This document shows, in pieces, positions 12,071-24,224 of a stretch of 64,000 nucleotides of DNA (its first letter is position 1; every line of letters begins with the position of its first letter). The translations under genes and the position numbers were made by a program. The DNA lies in assembly GCA_032207245.1 (NCBI GenBank), contig CM063505.1:173061158-173125157 (forward strand), given 5' to 3'. The notes below the pieces were generated by a model, which did not search any database, was not told the DNA's origin, and saw only the letters and a list, made by a program, of their open reading frames with translations. The DNA comes from Pardosa pseudoannulata. Taxonomy: Eukaryota > Arthropoda > Arachnida > Araneae > Lycosidae.

Positions 12071-13478
12071 AGCGAGAACGATTTCTAATTTCTACTCATG
12101 TTCTATAAACAGAGAGTTTATTGATTATATTCTGCGATTCTTAAACATTTAAAGATTTTATTTTATTTATTTATATTTTTTTTAGTTTATCAGTTTCGAA
12201 AGTTTGAAAACTAAGAATTTATCTTTTCTTGTTTAAAGGTAAACATAATTATCATTTAGTTCACTTGCCTTCCTCGAAATTTGCTGCCATGTAAGACTTA
12301 AAAAACAAAATGCTGTCTTTTCATACGCAGGGAAAAAACTATTTTTTAGAAGTTAAAGGGCTGGAAGGAGAGCGGTAATCAACCGATAATTAATCTCCTG
12401 ACACTTTATTTTTCTCACTTAAGTTCATTGTCCTCGGCTGGCAACCTCGTTACAGTGAAGTACGTAAAGATGATATGTCCTAGAAATAAAAAATATTTCT
12501 TTATATATTTTTAAAGAGAAATTAGTCTGCGATAATAATGTGCCATATCTATATTCGATAAGACAAGTAAATAATTTGTGACATATTTTTAATTAAGGGG
12601 TGTCAGGACTTACGTCAGGAATCCCCTTGTTTTATTACAACTTTCCGACTTTCCATAACTTTTTTTATTTCATACTAAAAAGTCTGAATTTTTTTGTAGA
12701 AATCTGTTATATATTTCTTTAATAAACTAACCTTAAATACTTATGAAAATAATAAAAAATATTTTTTTAAATATATATTTATGTATTCATTTTTTTTTGT
12801 TGTTGTTGTTGTTGTTCTTTAAAACTGTTTTCAATTGCGCGCATGTTTATGAGAAATATTTTTGCACACAAATGTTAAATTTTAAGGTTTTAATGAAAAA
12901 CGTACTTGTAAAATTGATTCTATCTTAAAAAACCACACGTTTAAGCACATTTTATATTTTTTAAACGTCTTTATAATTTTATCGTTTTAGTAGGGTAATT
13001 TTGACACGTATTTACCTCTCTAAAACAAAAAATAAGATTCTCATAGCAATAATTTTAGTTAAATTACAAGAGAACATCATTATATTGAAATGCTGAAAAT
13101 TTTGTGTAAATATATTAAATAATGAGAAATCTTTCGCGCAACATTAAAAGTACGCATTCTGAGAAAATTCAACTTTTAGTAATGGGAAAAAAACTGCCAA
13201 GCCGCAGAGTGTCTTTTATATCTTTAATCATAAATTTTAAACTAAGGGGAATTTTTTATGCCATTTTTTTTAAATAGAGCAACTATAGAACAATTCAAAT
13301 TATAATATATACAAATGTTTATACATGTCAGGTTTAAAAACATAAAAGTAATAATTTAGGAGTTTAAAGGCGGAAAACGCAGCGCACTCTTTAATCATAA
13401 CTTTTAAACTAAGCGGAATTTTTTATGCCCTTTTCTTAAATACGTAGACCATCTCAATAAATAATAAATACAAATGTA

Positions 13479-14682
13479 CACTCAAGAACCAAAACATTAT
13501 GTCCACCTGTCAATAACGAGTTGGCCCACCTTGACGAGCAACACAGATTCAACTCGCCTTGGCATGGATGCCACAAGTCCTTGGTAGATGGCCGGAGACA
13601 TATTGTACCAGATGTTTAAGCAACGATTACGCAAATCCGAGATATTGCGAATGGGTGGTCTTTGAACTCTGAGCTGCTGTCCCATGACATCCCACATGTG
13701 TTCTATCGGATTAAGATCCGGTGAGTTAAGCGGCCAACACATTAACTGGAATTCAGCATCATGTTCCTGGAACCACTCCAACACAATTTTAGCTTTGTGA
13801 CACGGGGCGTTGTCCTGTTGGAACATTCCATTTCCAACTGGAAAAACAGAGGCCATGTCAGGGTTCAATTGGTCCGCAAATGTTCAGATACCCTGTAGCA
13901 TTCGTGATCTGCTCTACCACAACCACGGCTCTCAGAGACACCCATGAGAACGTCCCCCAAAGCATAATACCGCCACCACCGGCCTGTGTATGACCTACTG
14001 TACATTGAGGGAGCAACTGTTCACCTGGAAGACGGCGTATCCTGACACTGTCATCGGCATGATGAATGACAAACCGTGATTCATCTGACCAGGCAACTCT
14101 CTCCCACTGATGGAACCAGTCGCGATGTTCCCGGGTGCAGCGTAGGCGCTGTTGGCGATGACGCTTGGTCGACAAAGGCACACGAGTGGGACGTTTGCTG
14201 CGTAGCCCCTTATCCCACAGTGTCCGCTGAACAGGTGCTCCGATACTAGTCTACTTCTCTCTGCATTGTATTGGGTTGTCAGCTGAGCCACTGTCTGGCT
14301 CCGGTTTTGCTTCACCATGCGAGATAGTCTCCGGCGAATTTTTTCTTTGACAGCGTGTGGACGTCCAACACCATGTCGTCTACTGCTGGTCATTCATCCA
14401 CTTTGCATAAGTACTAACAAATATAGATCGCGAACAACCCACGAGTAGTGCAGTTTCGGAAGTACGTGTTCCGAGCATTCGAGACCTTACAATCTGCCCT
14501 CTATCAAAATCGTTTAGATCCGCAGCCTTTCCCATCACACACAGAAGTAAGTGAAAGAGAGATTCTTCAAACTCTCCAGCAGCAGTTAAATACCACTTCC
14601 ACTATATCACTTGCCTTCCGCGTCATCCAGGCGAGTTCATTGCAAAATGTAGTGTTGGTCATAATGTTTTGGCTCTTGAGTG
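13479..14682 (-). mobile_element. Full-length Tc1-like element, transposase frameshifted
   Basis: The ends are inverted repeats of about 25 bp with one mismatch (CACTCAAGAACCAAAACATT on the left), flanked by TA target duplications at 13477 and 14683. The element is 1204 bp. The minus strand carries a transposase in three frames: an N-terminal helix-turn-helix region from 14393, the WSDESRF catalytic block, and FQQDNAPCHKA followed by NSPDLNPIEHMWD. Frameshifts fall near 14.23 kb and 13.88 kb. By my count 36 residues separate the second D from the E. It sits inside one unit of a tandem repeat. Confidence 0.93.
13497..14393 (-). pseudogene. Tc1/mariner-type transposase, broken by two frameshifts
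   Basis: DDE transposase of the IS630-Tc1-mariner superfamily (cut and paste into TA). The three catalytic acids remain recognisable (SDES, QDNAPCH, NPIEH), but the reading changes frame twice. The first part begins MTSSRRHGVGRPHAVKEKI, a GRP-type linker typical of Tc1 proteins. It is too short and broken to be active. Confidence 0.92.
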
Positions 14683-15007
14683 TATATACATATCAGGTTT
14701 AAAAATATAAAAATAATAATTTAAGAGTGTAAAGGCAGAAAACGCAGCTCATTCTTTAATCCTAACTTCTAAACTAAGCGAAATTTTTTATGCTATTTTC
14801 TTAAATGAGTAGAACATCTCAATCTATAATATATATACAAGTGTATATACATACCAGGTTTAAAAACATAAAATTAATAATTTAGGGGTTTAAAGGCAGA
14901 AAACGCAGCTTACACTTTAATCATAACTTTTAAACTAAGCGGAAATTTTTTATGCCATTTTCTTAAATGCATAGAACATCGCAATCTATAGTATATACAA
15001 ATATATG

Positions 15008-15639
<632 letters not shown>

Positions 15640-16317
15640 TTGAAAAAGAAAAGAAAAAAGATTTAAGGATTCTGAAACCCTTAAAAAGAAATAAAAAATG
15701 GGTTATTAAATATTTTGGTCAGATTTTAAATTAAGTTGTTGATGTAGTCATTACGAAATGTACGTTTAAAAATGTTAGATGGTATCAAATTGAATAAAAC
15801 TGTTGAATTCTGCTAGCAATGAAACAAATTTTATGCAATGCGATGTAAATCCTTTTTCTTTCAAGTTCTGAACTGTTTACGGTTGCGTGAGTTTTGTTTT
15901 CTTTTAGAGCGTTGCTCTGGAAATATAAACAGTTGAAGACATTTTACCCTCCATTTGTTTTAAGACAATATCAGTTAGGATTACCTTGTTTATATATTTT
16001 ACTGGGAGATTTCATAGTATGTTTGACCTTTCCCCAAGGTTGGGTTTACAATGCTTTGTGTGATGTAAACAGTGTTTTTTGTAAAACATTACAGCTTTCG
16101 TTTGAGTAAAAACGGATATACTTGTATGGAGAATTCAACCACAACTTCTATGAAAATAGAACTGAAAAGCTAAAAACTATTCAGAATTTTCGTAGATATT
16201 TTCGTAAATAGAAAATATTCATTTCTGCAATTTTCTTTGAATATTTTTCTCAGAAAGAGATACTTTTAATTTGTTTGGGCCCCAGAAACCCAGAGCTTGA
16301 TCATGCACTATTTCCTT

Positions 16318-16323
16318 TTTATT
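16318..16323 (-). terminator. Candidate polyadenylation signal of the SOCS-box gene
   Basis: AATAAA on the minus strand, about 300 nt past the stop codon. It is the first exact hexamer I found downstream. The call rests on position only. Confidence 0.35.
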
Positions 16324-16621
16324 TCGTTTTTGTGATCAGAGAAAAGAACCTATCAAAAATACATCGTTATTTGATTAAAATAATGAAATATAAAGATGTG
16401 ATTTACGTGTTTGGCACAATACACTAGCCACTATACAATCTGAAAGGCGTGGTTAAAAACGTACACTCATATCCTTTTAAAATGGAACTTAACTGCATAA
16501 AAAGAAGCAAAGATTCAATTTTAAATTAATAAAATATATTTTATGTGGTTGACAGAAATGTGATATTCAATTATTATTCAGAAAAAGCTTCTGCGCTTCT
16601 ATTGATTCTCGAATAGTCTGT

Positions 16622-16730
16622 CTAATCCTCTAACAGGTTAAGATACCGCTGAAGTTTAACTGGAACGGGCAAATTTCTGATTCCGTGCGGGAGCTGCCAG
16701 TTTTCATTCAGACGCTTTCTGATAGTCCAC
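16622..16730 (-). CDS. SOCS-box gene exon 4 (Cul5 box and stop)
   Basis: The acceptor TATTTTTAACAG is followed by G-TGG, giving (R)WTIRKRLNENW, then LPHGIRNLPVPVKLQRYL and TAG. It is 109 nt, and its phase fits only an upstream exon ending in phase 2. LPVP is a textbook Cul5-box core. Confidence 0.87.
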
Positions 16731-19700
16731 CTGTTAAAAATAAAGTGACGGTTCAAATCGAAATGGACACTTTTAAATGAAAAATAAAATTGACACTCAA
16801 ACACACTACGAAATGAATCGCTTTCGCATTTTATATTTTGTCAGTAAATTATTATCAGTAGATTCAAAACTTGTTTTCTCGTATCTCTATATGGGAAAAT
16901 TGGTTTAGATTCTTACAGAATGACCAACAGTTAGAGCGGTAACCTTCAGTCCTTGAATCCGTGAACAGGAAATCAACTGCTGGCATGGGTAGACGTAGCC
17001 ACGAGGAATTGGCTTTAACCTTCTTTCTCACTTATAGCATTTTTGGTTTGGGTCACTACGGACTGCTGTTTCTGTAATACTAGACTCAAGACTCAAGTTG
17101 GTGTTACATGGACACCTGTTTTTTTTTTCGGCGGCCGAAGACTGACACCCCGAGAGAGGGTGGACAAGCCCTGTTCCAGGGAGGTGAAAGTTCAACAGAA
17201 GGGGACGAGGGATGCCACCCCCGCCCGCGCCAACTGCGGAGAAGGACATTTTTCCCAGGGAGACGAAAGCTTGACAAAGAGAGGGGGATTCCACCCCGGC
17301 CCTCGAAGAGGAGTGAGGAGATGCCCGCTCGGAACGACGGAGAAATGACAATTATTGTAGAAAGAGCTGAGATCAAGAGAGGTGCTTTCCGCTCGGCACA
17401 ATTTGTTTTTATTTTTTCTCGGTCTTATTTCAGCCATGTTTAGGAGTAAGATGTTGAGTGTACATATGTTTTAACAGAATTTGTAAAATAATAAATGTTT
17501 AGTCAAGGATTTTGTCGCTGCAGTACTTCATTGTCGGCAATATAGATCTTCATCGAATCCACGATACCTGCTCCAGTAACAATAGGCGAGCAGGTACAGA
17601 AACGAGGCGTGAGGACATCGGAAAGTGCAGCCGTGGACGAGCGAGACGCCTTTTTTTTTTACAGCTTCACTACACGAGGACTAAATAGACCGGGACTTAC
17701 TGTTTAAAGCCAATTCCGAACGGCTACAAATATCTGTACCAGAAGTGACATTCGGACCTATGAAGTCTGTTATCAAAGGACAACGTCCTACCCATTCGGC
17801 CATTGTTCCGCAACTTATTGCACGAAAATAAAAAAAAAATGTGAATATTTTGGGATATTATTGGAGTAAACAGGTTCAAATTCCATTTTTCAATGACTGT
17901 TTTTGACCATTTAGAATCTGTTTTAAGAAGTAAACCTCTGCCTCATTAGTTCTCGTGTAGTTAAAAAGATTAAACCGTATAACTCCTTACCAACCAACCA
18001 GATGTATTCAAAAGAAAAGGGAAATGGGGATTCTTTCCTTACCCAAATTTTGCAATTTATATATTTATTCTGGCATATTTTAAATAATTTGCTGTTGAAC
18101 ACACACTATCCGATATTTCGAAACTCTTCTCCAACAAAATAACTCCAGACTACTAGGTTGAACAAAATATTCAAATAGTTCAAAAATTTTACAATGGTCT
18201 CTCCAAAAGAGAGAATAAAAAGAGCATAATGTCAAAGGTGTTTCATCTTTTCAGAGCTATCGTATCACACCCAGAAATACGGCATCATTATTTTCTAAGT
18301 AAAAGGATTCATCTCGTTTCGGTTTGGCATGGGAAAATTGTTCGTTATTGTTCTTCAGTACATCTGATGATGTAGTGAATGTATTCGCCTTGTCTTCACC
18401 ACGAGAGATGGTGGATACATCGTCAGAGAGTCTTCGAAATAATGTCATCTATTATCGAAATCGTTTCCCTGCAAAAACCTCCCTGATACTACTAGGTTGG
18501 AAAAAGAACAGAAATACTTAAAACGTTTCACATTGAACACTCATAAAATACTTTGACATAAAAATAGAGTAAAACCTGCCTGCAAGAGTGTTTCAGCTCC
18601 TCTGGGCTTTCGTACCTCGTCCAGAACTTCGGCATCATAGTTTCGAAGGTACAATGAGTTGTTACGTCTCGGCTGGGTACGAGGAAAATTGTGTTGTTGT
18701 CATCAGTATCTCTGATAATATTCTCAAGGCATTTGTGAGGGATTCGTCGAATGGCTCGAAGCAGAATGCTGAAAGTGCGGCACAAGTTCTTTACGTCCGC
18801 ATCCAAATTAGAGCAATATTCGGCAACCTCATCTTTATGATTTTGACTCAAAGATAGCGCTGGATGCACGAGCCGAAACCAGAGATGTCGGATCAAAGTT
18901 CTTAAGGTTTCAATAAGAGCATGTGATATTCCGTATTGAGATTTACTGGGGTCCTGGTGCAAATTTTCGAACCTATATAATGTAAAAACATTACAATTAT
19001 GACACTCGCAATTCAAAATTGGAATTATATGTCTGTGTTTTTTTTATAAATAGTATTTTAAAGATATACAAAGAGTTGTTATGTTTATAAGTTAATAGCA
19101 AATTAAAATCTAGAAGCTTTGTTCAATATGCATTATTGATTATCAGTCAACATTTTTCATCTCGGTAGTGTAATATGCGAGAACTTTCACCAATCCGCAC
19201 ATCCAGATTTGAGCGGATTGGATCTAGTTTAGTTCCTTTTTTGTCTTAACAGAGGACATTTCAAAGAGTAAATATCAAAAGAATTTTCGGATAAGAATTT
19301 TATACATCCAAGAGGAAAAACAAAGAGATCATCGTTTTGTTCTTAAAAGTTACGAATAACCACTTTGTCGCCTTACTTTGCACCGTACTGCAGATATACA
19401 AGCATTTGCTTCCAGCTCCACACATCTGCAGCCAGGAATATGGCAGCTTTAGAAATGCAACTGTATATGCTCACATCAATCATCCGAATGCCATTGAATT
19501 GCAACTTCTTCCGCCTAGCATGCTCAAGGAAAAAAGAAAGGAAATCTGTGGATTTGACACCTCTTATAGTGTATCGCCTGCCTAGAATTGCCTTAAAATG
19601 TAGAGGTCCAAACGAAGACCAGCATCGGTACATTAAGTTCATAACCTAAAATATTACGTAAAATTTGAACAATTGGCAATATTAACAACAAAAACACAAT

Positions 19701-22700
19701 TTCTTAAAAAAATTATATTTAGTTAATTTATTTGAAAACATGGCTTCCGCTAACTTTTACTCGTTCGACTAACTTTAGTAATGGATAGAAAAATAGTTTT
19801 GATAAAATAGGATATAAGACGTCACTTTTTGTATTAAGAGTGTTTGGGTGACAAGAGGAATTTAGTTGTCTTTTGTGATAGGCAGTACATACAGATATAT
19901 AAGGTTTTAAGAATTAAATATCAAAAACCATTTTTGTCACTATAATTATATTCGTTATAAAAAGTCTAGTATATTTAACAATGTTACATTTAGTTCAGCT
20001 CATTTTACCTCTTCCCATGTCTCATCGTCAAAGACATACCAGAACAAGACCAGTTTGAACTAGAAAGAAACTTCGGACTTCTCCCAACCAATAGAAGTGT
20101 CTGTTCGTTTGGGGGATTTTGACCCCCCCCACACCACCACCGTTCTGGAGTGGACCCCCTTTTTTTTTTCTCGGTGAGGCAGTCGAATTTTTTGAGCGGA
20201 CAAGGTTGTTACCAGAAGAGTAGAAGGTGAACAGCTTCTTCGCCAAATTCTTCGCCATATTGTATTTTAGGGCCGAAGCCGACTCGAGAGCGGTCTTCTA
20301 TATCTACAAATGATAAGTTGATTCCAGTTGTATTCCTTAGGCATTTATTTAATAGTATAAAATCATTTAATCAAGACCTATTTTCCGTGTGTTTCTTAAT
20401 GAGTTTTAATTTCTTCTTTCTCAACCACTAGGCCAAAGTAACATTATTTTTACAGTATGGTATAAAATTTTCATTTGTGTATAGACTCTCAGTCTTGACC
20501 AGTATCTATTATCCTATTATCAGCCATGTAGATGGAAGGAAGGGACAAATAAGGTGCGTGAATAAGGTGAAGCCAAGTATTTGGAAATACGTTAACAGCA
20601 ATGGATTTGGCAGCAACAGTTAAAGAATACATGATAAAATGTCTATAAAAAACATTTCAATTGATCTCACTTGATTTAAGAATGCTAAATCGTTAATTTT
20701 AATCCATAGAATCAATTAAATAATGTCAGAAATTTGAAATTTAAAATTGGTGTAAATCTATTGGAACGTTTTGCTATAATGTTTTGGAATGATCACCATG
20801 CATGATTTCAAACTCTATATATTCATAAATAAATACCTCGACTGTCTTTCGTAAGAATAAGTAACTAGAAAGTACTCATTCTCCTGACTTTAAAGATATA
20901 GCTACCACATAGTTTTAGGAGAAATATGTTATAGATTTCTGACAATAAAAACTGTAATAATGTCGTTCAATCTACTTTATCAAATTTAAAAACGGTCACT
21001 GAAAATCAAAGATAGAACTTTTTTAATATGTCTATCTACTATCAGTTAAGCCGAATGATGGCCGAATGGTACAGCGCTGCTTTTCGGTACCAGAGTTTGC
21101 GGGTTCAAATCCCGCTGCTGGCATGGATGTTCGTAGTCATTCGGAATTGATTTTAAGCAGTAAATCCCGATCTCGTTTGTCCTCGTGAGCAAAACAGTAA
21201 AACGTAGCACCCCAAACCACACCAAACCTACTATGAGTTTAAACTTTCTCCACGGTTAAAAGGAGTAAATTCAAATCGTAATAATAACTAACTTAAATAA
21301 TTGAAGAAATAAAATGTATATATATGTCTGGTCTTAAGATAAACCAGATAATGCATAGAAAGTGTAAGGACGCCAATTGAAAGTTAGGCTTAAAAAAAAT
21401 TTTGCTTCGAATTCCATGCCTACTCTGCCAGCAAAATGACCTCCAGACCCACATATTTATCCATCCTGCTCTTTCTTTAGGTGCACATACCAGGTTCGAA
21501 CCCTGCACCCGGAGGTTCTAGCCCGAAAGGTGATCCCTAGGTCATCTTGTGATAGCATGGATACATCAAGCAGCTCCAAGTTACTTTGGTTGTTTGCTTG
21601 GGAGCGCTACAGTCTACACTTTTGTTACACGGGGGTTAATGATACCGAAAACTACTGCCTGAAGCCTATTCCAAACTGTTACGAATATCCATGACCACAG
21701 TGGTAGTTATACCCACGAACCCCGATACCGAAGAACAACGCCCTACCCATTCAGCAATTGTTCGTCTGAAATGTAGACAGAGAAACCTTCTAAAAATCCT
21801 CTCCGCTGTTGGAACTGTAATAATAGAATTGTGCTAAGAGTAAAGCGTAATTTTACTAAGTAATATTTAAACATATTTTTAATGAACCATTTAATCCTTG
21901 ATTAAAAATAGTTTATATCCACTTATAATAGAAAAAAATTCAAAAAGAAACAAGACGCTTATTTTTTAAACACGTATGAAACCTATACTAACACATTTTA
22001 GATGCTATACTAGCTGCTTCGCACCCAGCCTTCGGTCTGGGTTATACATGTTTCCAAATAAAGTTGCAAATCATTGATGAATATGATATAGATGCTATAT
22101 TTTGAGCATGAGCAGCGGTCGCCAAATTTTAGAGCTTCAAGTTTTGGTTTAGTGCTCTACGGTCTACTGTTTTGAACACGAGGGTTAATGAGACCGGAAC
22201 CTACAGCTTAGAGCCGATTCCGAACAGCTACAAACATCCATGTCATGGTGAGATTCGAACCCACGAAAACCGGTACCAACGATCAACGCCCTAACTAATC
22301 GTTCAGCGTAAGGCTAGAGTGTCGAGAACCACTACATATAAAGTTTTTATTTAGTAGATCACCAGCTGTTTGAATTTAAAATAAAAAAGACAGTAAATAT
22401 ATTTGTAGAATAATAATCAGAAACTTTTATTTTATTAATACTGTACCATCATGCTAGTGGAAATATATTTTATTTAAATTTGTGTGTGTGTTTGTATTTA
22501 CGGCTCTCTAATGTCATTTAGAAAGGAGAAGGGAAAATGCTCCTTGCTATCTGGAGATCGCCGTGCCTCCATTTTCCCCTCCTAGCGCTCTCCTCTGAAA
22601 AGGCAAAGCCTCCTAGAGAACTAACTGTCTAGGAGGCTTTGGGGATTGCGACTAACGTCATAGCATCCGAAAGTTTTTTCTGTGAAGAGGGACGTTGACA

Positions 22701-23730
22701 GTTGTTCGAATGGCAAGCATGAATGAGCTTGCCGAGAGATGTACATTGTGTAAATAGCTGTATATGTAAAATAAATTCTTCCTTTATTTTTGCATCTGGA
22801 TTGTATTCTGTGATGTCACCACCATGAGGTTTTCTAAGAACCCCACTCGACCAAATTGCTACCGAAAATACATGTTCTACATCTGTGGAGTTATAATACA
22901 AAATGCACATATTAAAAGTAAAAAAGCTATATTGTTATTTAATAAAATTTACTTGTGCTATACACAATTTTAGTGTGATATATGTTCTTGCTTATCAACT
23001 ATATGAAGTTTGGCTCTTTTGGCTCCAACGACGTCACTGCAAGACGTCACTGCATTATTTCAAACCAAGAGCGATACCGAGTTTTAATTGCTGTGACATA
23101 TAAAAATATTTTTTTCGCATAAATATGCTGTTGAAAATGGAATTAAAATTTTCAATGCTCTCTCACTCAGTGATGAGTTTTCATTTTTCATTTTCAAAAC
23201 CAAAAATGAGTTTTCCTTTTTTATTCTGAATATTAATGAAACTTTTTGTTAGTTGTGTTGTAGATTATAATAAATAATTATCCATTTTTTCTGAGGACCA
23301 TCAAAACTTTTTCAAGGACTAGTGCTCTGTGGACCATCCTTTGGCGACTGCTGAGTAAGAGGGTATTACAAAAGAAGACATAAATATCCATAATTACCTC
23401 ACACATCAAATGACTATTTTCTACCCGGAGTCTGTAACTTGTTAAGACGATTCCATCAATCAACACGTATTCCCTTAAAGAAACAAATAAGTCATCTCTG
23501 TACATTTCAAATACATTCATCATTGCTAATAATTTCTCGGTGGAATTATCTTTGGTACAACTGCTTTGCATGTTTCGGAACCATCGGAACAAGTAAGATG
23601 CTGTCTGCTTATGCGAGGACGCCAGTGTTATATATTCATAGTCAGATTCGGGCGATTTATTGCTTCTCAAAACGTATACATTGTCCGGAAACTCAACTAC
23701 TATTTGATTTGATACAAATGATAAACTCAT
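16622..23730 (-). CDS. SOCS-box protein, 367 residues, four coding exons
   Basis: Four minus-strand exons join in phase: 23730-23398, 19645-19377, 18972-18580 and 16730-16622, total 1104 nt including TAG. The last two together form a SOCS box. The BC box is LKHSCRWTI (residues 327-335, pattern LxxxCxxx plus a hydrophobic residue) and the Cul5 box is LPVP (352-355), followed by KLQRYLNLLED and the stop. By family knowledge this pair binds Elongin B/C and Cullin 5, making the protein a candidate substrate receptor of an E3 ubiquitin ligase. The middle (AAIFLAADVW to YLQYGAK, about 175-201) weakly resembles one ankyrin unit; the N-terminal 110 residues are not recognised. The start is ATG 23730 because an in-frame TGA lies just upstream. 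A candidate AATAAA is at 16323-16318. The substrate is unknown. Confidence 0.85.
16922..17020 (+). repeat. SINE-A, decayed fragment
   Basis: Retains a degraded B box (CTTGAATCCGTG), CTGCTGGCATGGGTAGACGT and GAATTGGCTTTAA. Both ends are lost. Confidence 0.55.
17095..17640 (+). repeat. LTR-like fragment, type 1
   Basis: A GC-rich block (17.1-17.4 kb) with overlapping open frames on both strands, then AATAATAAATG at 17489 and CCACGATACCTGCTCC at 17561. An exact inverted pair ACCTGCTC/GAGCAGGT follows (17566-17595). The open frames resemble no protein I know. Confidence 0.4.
17655..17818 (-). repeat. SINE-A, minus copy
   Basis: On the plus strand: TACACGAGGACTAAATAGAC, AAAGCCAATTCCGAACGGCT and CCTACCCATTCGGCCATTG, the complement of the A box. 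The B box is degraded. Confidence 0.75.
18225..18450 (-). pseudogene. Decayed duplicate of SOCS-box gene exon 3
   Basis: Lies within the last intron, 130 bp beyond exon 3 on the same strand. Its sequence aligns along most of its length with the second half of exon 3 (shared runs include CAATTTTCC, ATGATGCCG and GATGAAACAC against GCTGAAACAC). It has stops and indels, including TAG and TGA in the segment matching YESPEELKH. It is read as an old tandem exon duplication now without coding capacity. Confidence 0.6.
18580..18972 (-). CDS. SOCS-box gene exon 3 (residues 201-331, start of SOCS box)
   Basis: The acceptor ATTATATAG precedes a reading FENLHQDPSKSQYGISHALI. The exon ends EELKHSC plus AG. 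Joining to exon 4 in frame needs the donor AG|GCAGGT, a GC-AG intron; the nearby GT donor 4 nt on would shift the frame and hit a stop early in exon 4. Confidence 0.82.
19377..19645 (-). CDS. SOCS-box gene exon 2 (residues 112-200)
   Basis: The acceptor ATATTTTAG opens VMNLMYRCWSSFGPLHF in phase 0, and the exon closes MLVYLQYGA plus AA before GTAAGG, phase 2. The AA joins the first G of exon 3 to give lysine. The exon is 269 nt and open throughout. Confidence 0.85.
21052..21235 (+). repeat. SINE-A (tRNA-derived), full copy
   Basis: The head has a tRNA-like A box (GCCGAATGGTACAGCGCTGC) and B box GGGTTCAAATCCC. The family body follows: GGCATGGATGTTCGTAGTC, ATTCGGAATTGATTTTAAGC, then AAACCACACCAAACC at the end. 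It lies in SOCS-gene intron 1. Confidence 0.88.
21360..21770 (-). repeat. Dimeric SINE, copy 1
   Basis: The minus strand starts with a SINE-A head and body (21770-21580). It continues through a linker with ATCCATGCTATCACAAG into a second tRNA-like unit, GACCTAGGGATCACC to GCAGGGTTCGAACCTGG (about 21550-21480), and a further tail. The same order is seen at 26.49-26.85 kb. Confidence 0.72.
22140..22312 (-). repeat. SINE-A, minus copy
   Basis: The complement carries GTGAGATTCGAACCCACG (B box), AGCCGATTCCGAACAGCT and ACACGAGGGTTAATGAGACC. It lies in SOCS-gene intron 1. Confidence 0.82.
23398..23730 (-). CDS. SOCS-box gene exon 1 (residues 1-111)
   Basis: Starts MSLSFVSNQIVVEF and ends ENSHLMCE before the strong donor GAG|GTAATT, phase 0. 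The start has A at -3. Two acceptor-like sites lie upstream (TTCGCAG ending at 23768 and a further TTTTTCAG), so a separate 5' non-coding exon is likely. No domain is recognised in this part. Confidence 0.8.
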
Positions 23731-23939
23731 ATTTCAAGTCCGAGAACTGCTTGAATGGAACTTTCTGCTGCGAACATAAACAAAAAGATGAATCGCACAA
23801 ATAATAGCTGAAAAATAATGAAAGTAGTAATTTCGTATATGCATATTAATAAGTGTTGTTGTTGCTAATACCACTTGGACAAGCCAAGCACATGAGTTAG
23901 AGGTTACTCGAATTAAGGGGAAGGACGAATCTTTTGTTT

Positions 23940-24224
23940 GATGATCACCGCTAGGGGGAAAGGACGACTTTGTTCAAGTGCGTCCTAGTAATTTTAAAGC
24001 AGGTACCATGTAGAAGACTCCCAGGCTTGGCCTGCCTCCTCCGGAAGTATCGTTTGGGAACTTGGTTAGGATATTACGACCATGAACCTATCTTACGTAT
24101 CAAAACCGACATTAATGAACACGGGGATCTTGTCTTTGCCGAGGACGCGGGTATCCTTTGATCGGCCCGCGCCTCGATCTCGCTTCTCACCAGTTACGAG
24201 ATCGTTGTCTTTATCAATTGAGCT
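23940..24224 (-). repeat. tRNA-like SINE head interrupted by the LINE
   Basis: Joined across the LINE duplication, the minus strand reads TAGCTCAATTGATAAAG, a good Pol III A box. A weak B-box-like GCGAGATCGAGGC follows. The body is more GC-rich than its surroundings. The family is not identified and the limits are approximate. Confidence 0.5.

Larger units (their letters stand above)
19646..23397 (-). other. SOCS-box gene intron 1
   Basis: About 3.75 kb. It holds three SINE-A copies (21052-21235 plus; about 21.36-21.77 kb and 22.14-22.31 kb minus) and a C-rich/T-run patch at 20.12-20.17 kb. An open minus frame at 22910-22629 has no splice sites that fit the gene, so it is not annotated as coding. 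Confidence 0.5.

Noticed and set aside
17028..17443. Five overlapping open frames on both strands
   Set aside because: A GC-rich patch opens all frames; no domain, no splice fit, and the block looks like part of an LTR-type repeat.
20028..20258. 76-codon minus open frame starting MAKNLAKKLF
   Set aside because: Runs through a C-tract and a T-run; no domain and no fitting splice sites.
22629..22910. 93-codon minus open frame as an extra SOCS-gene exon
   Set aside because: Exons 1 and 2 already join in phase without it, and I see no acceptor/donor pair that keeps the frame.
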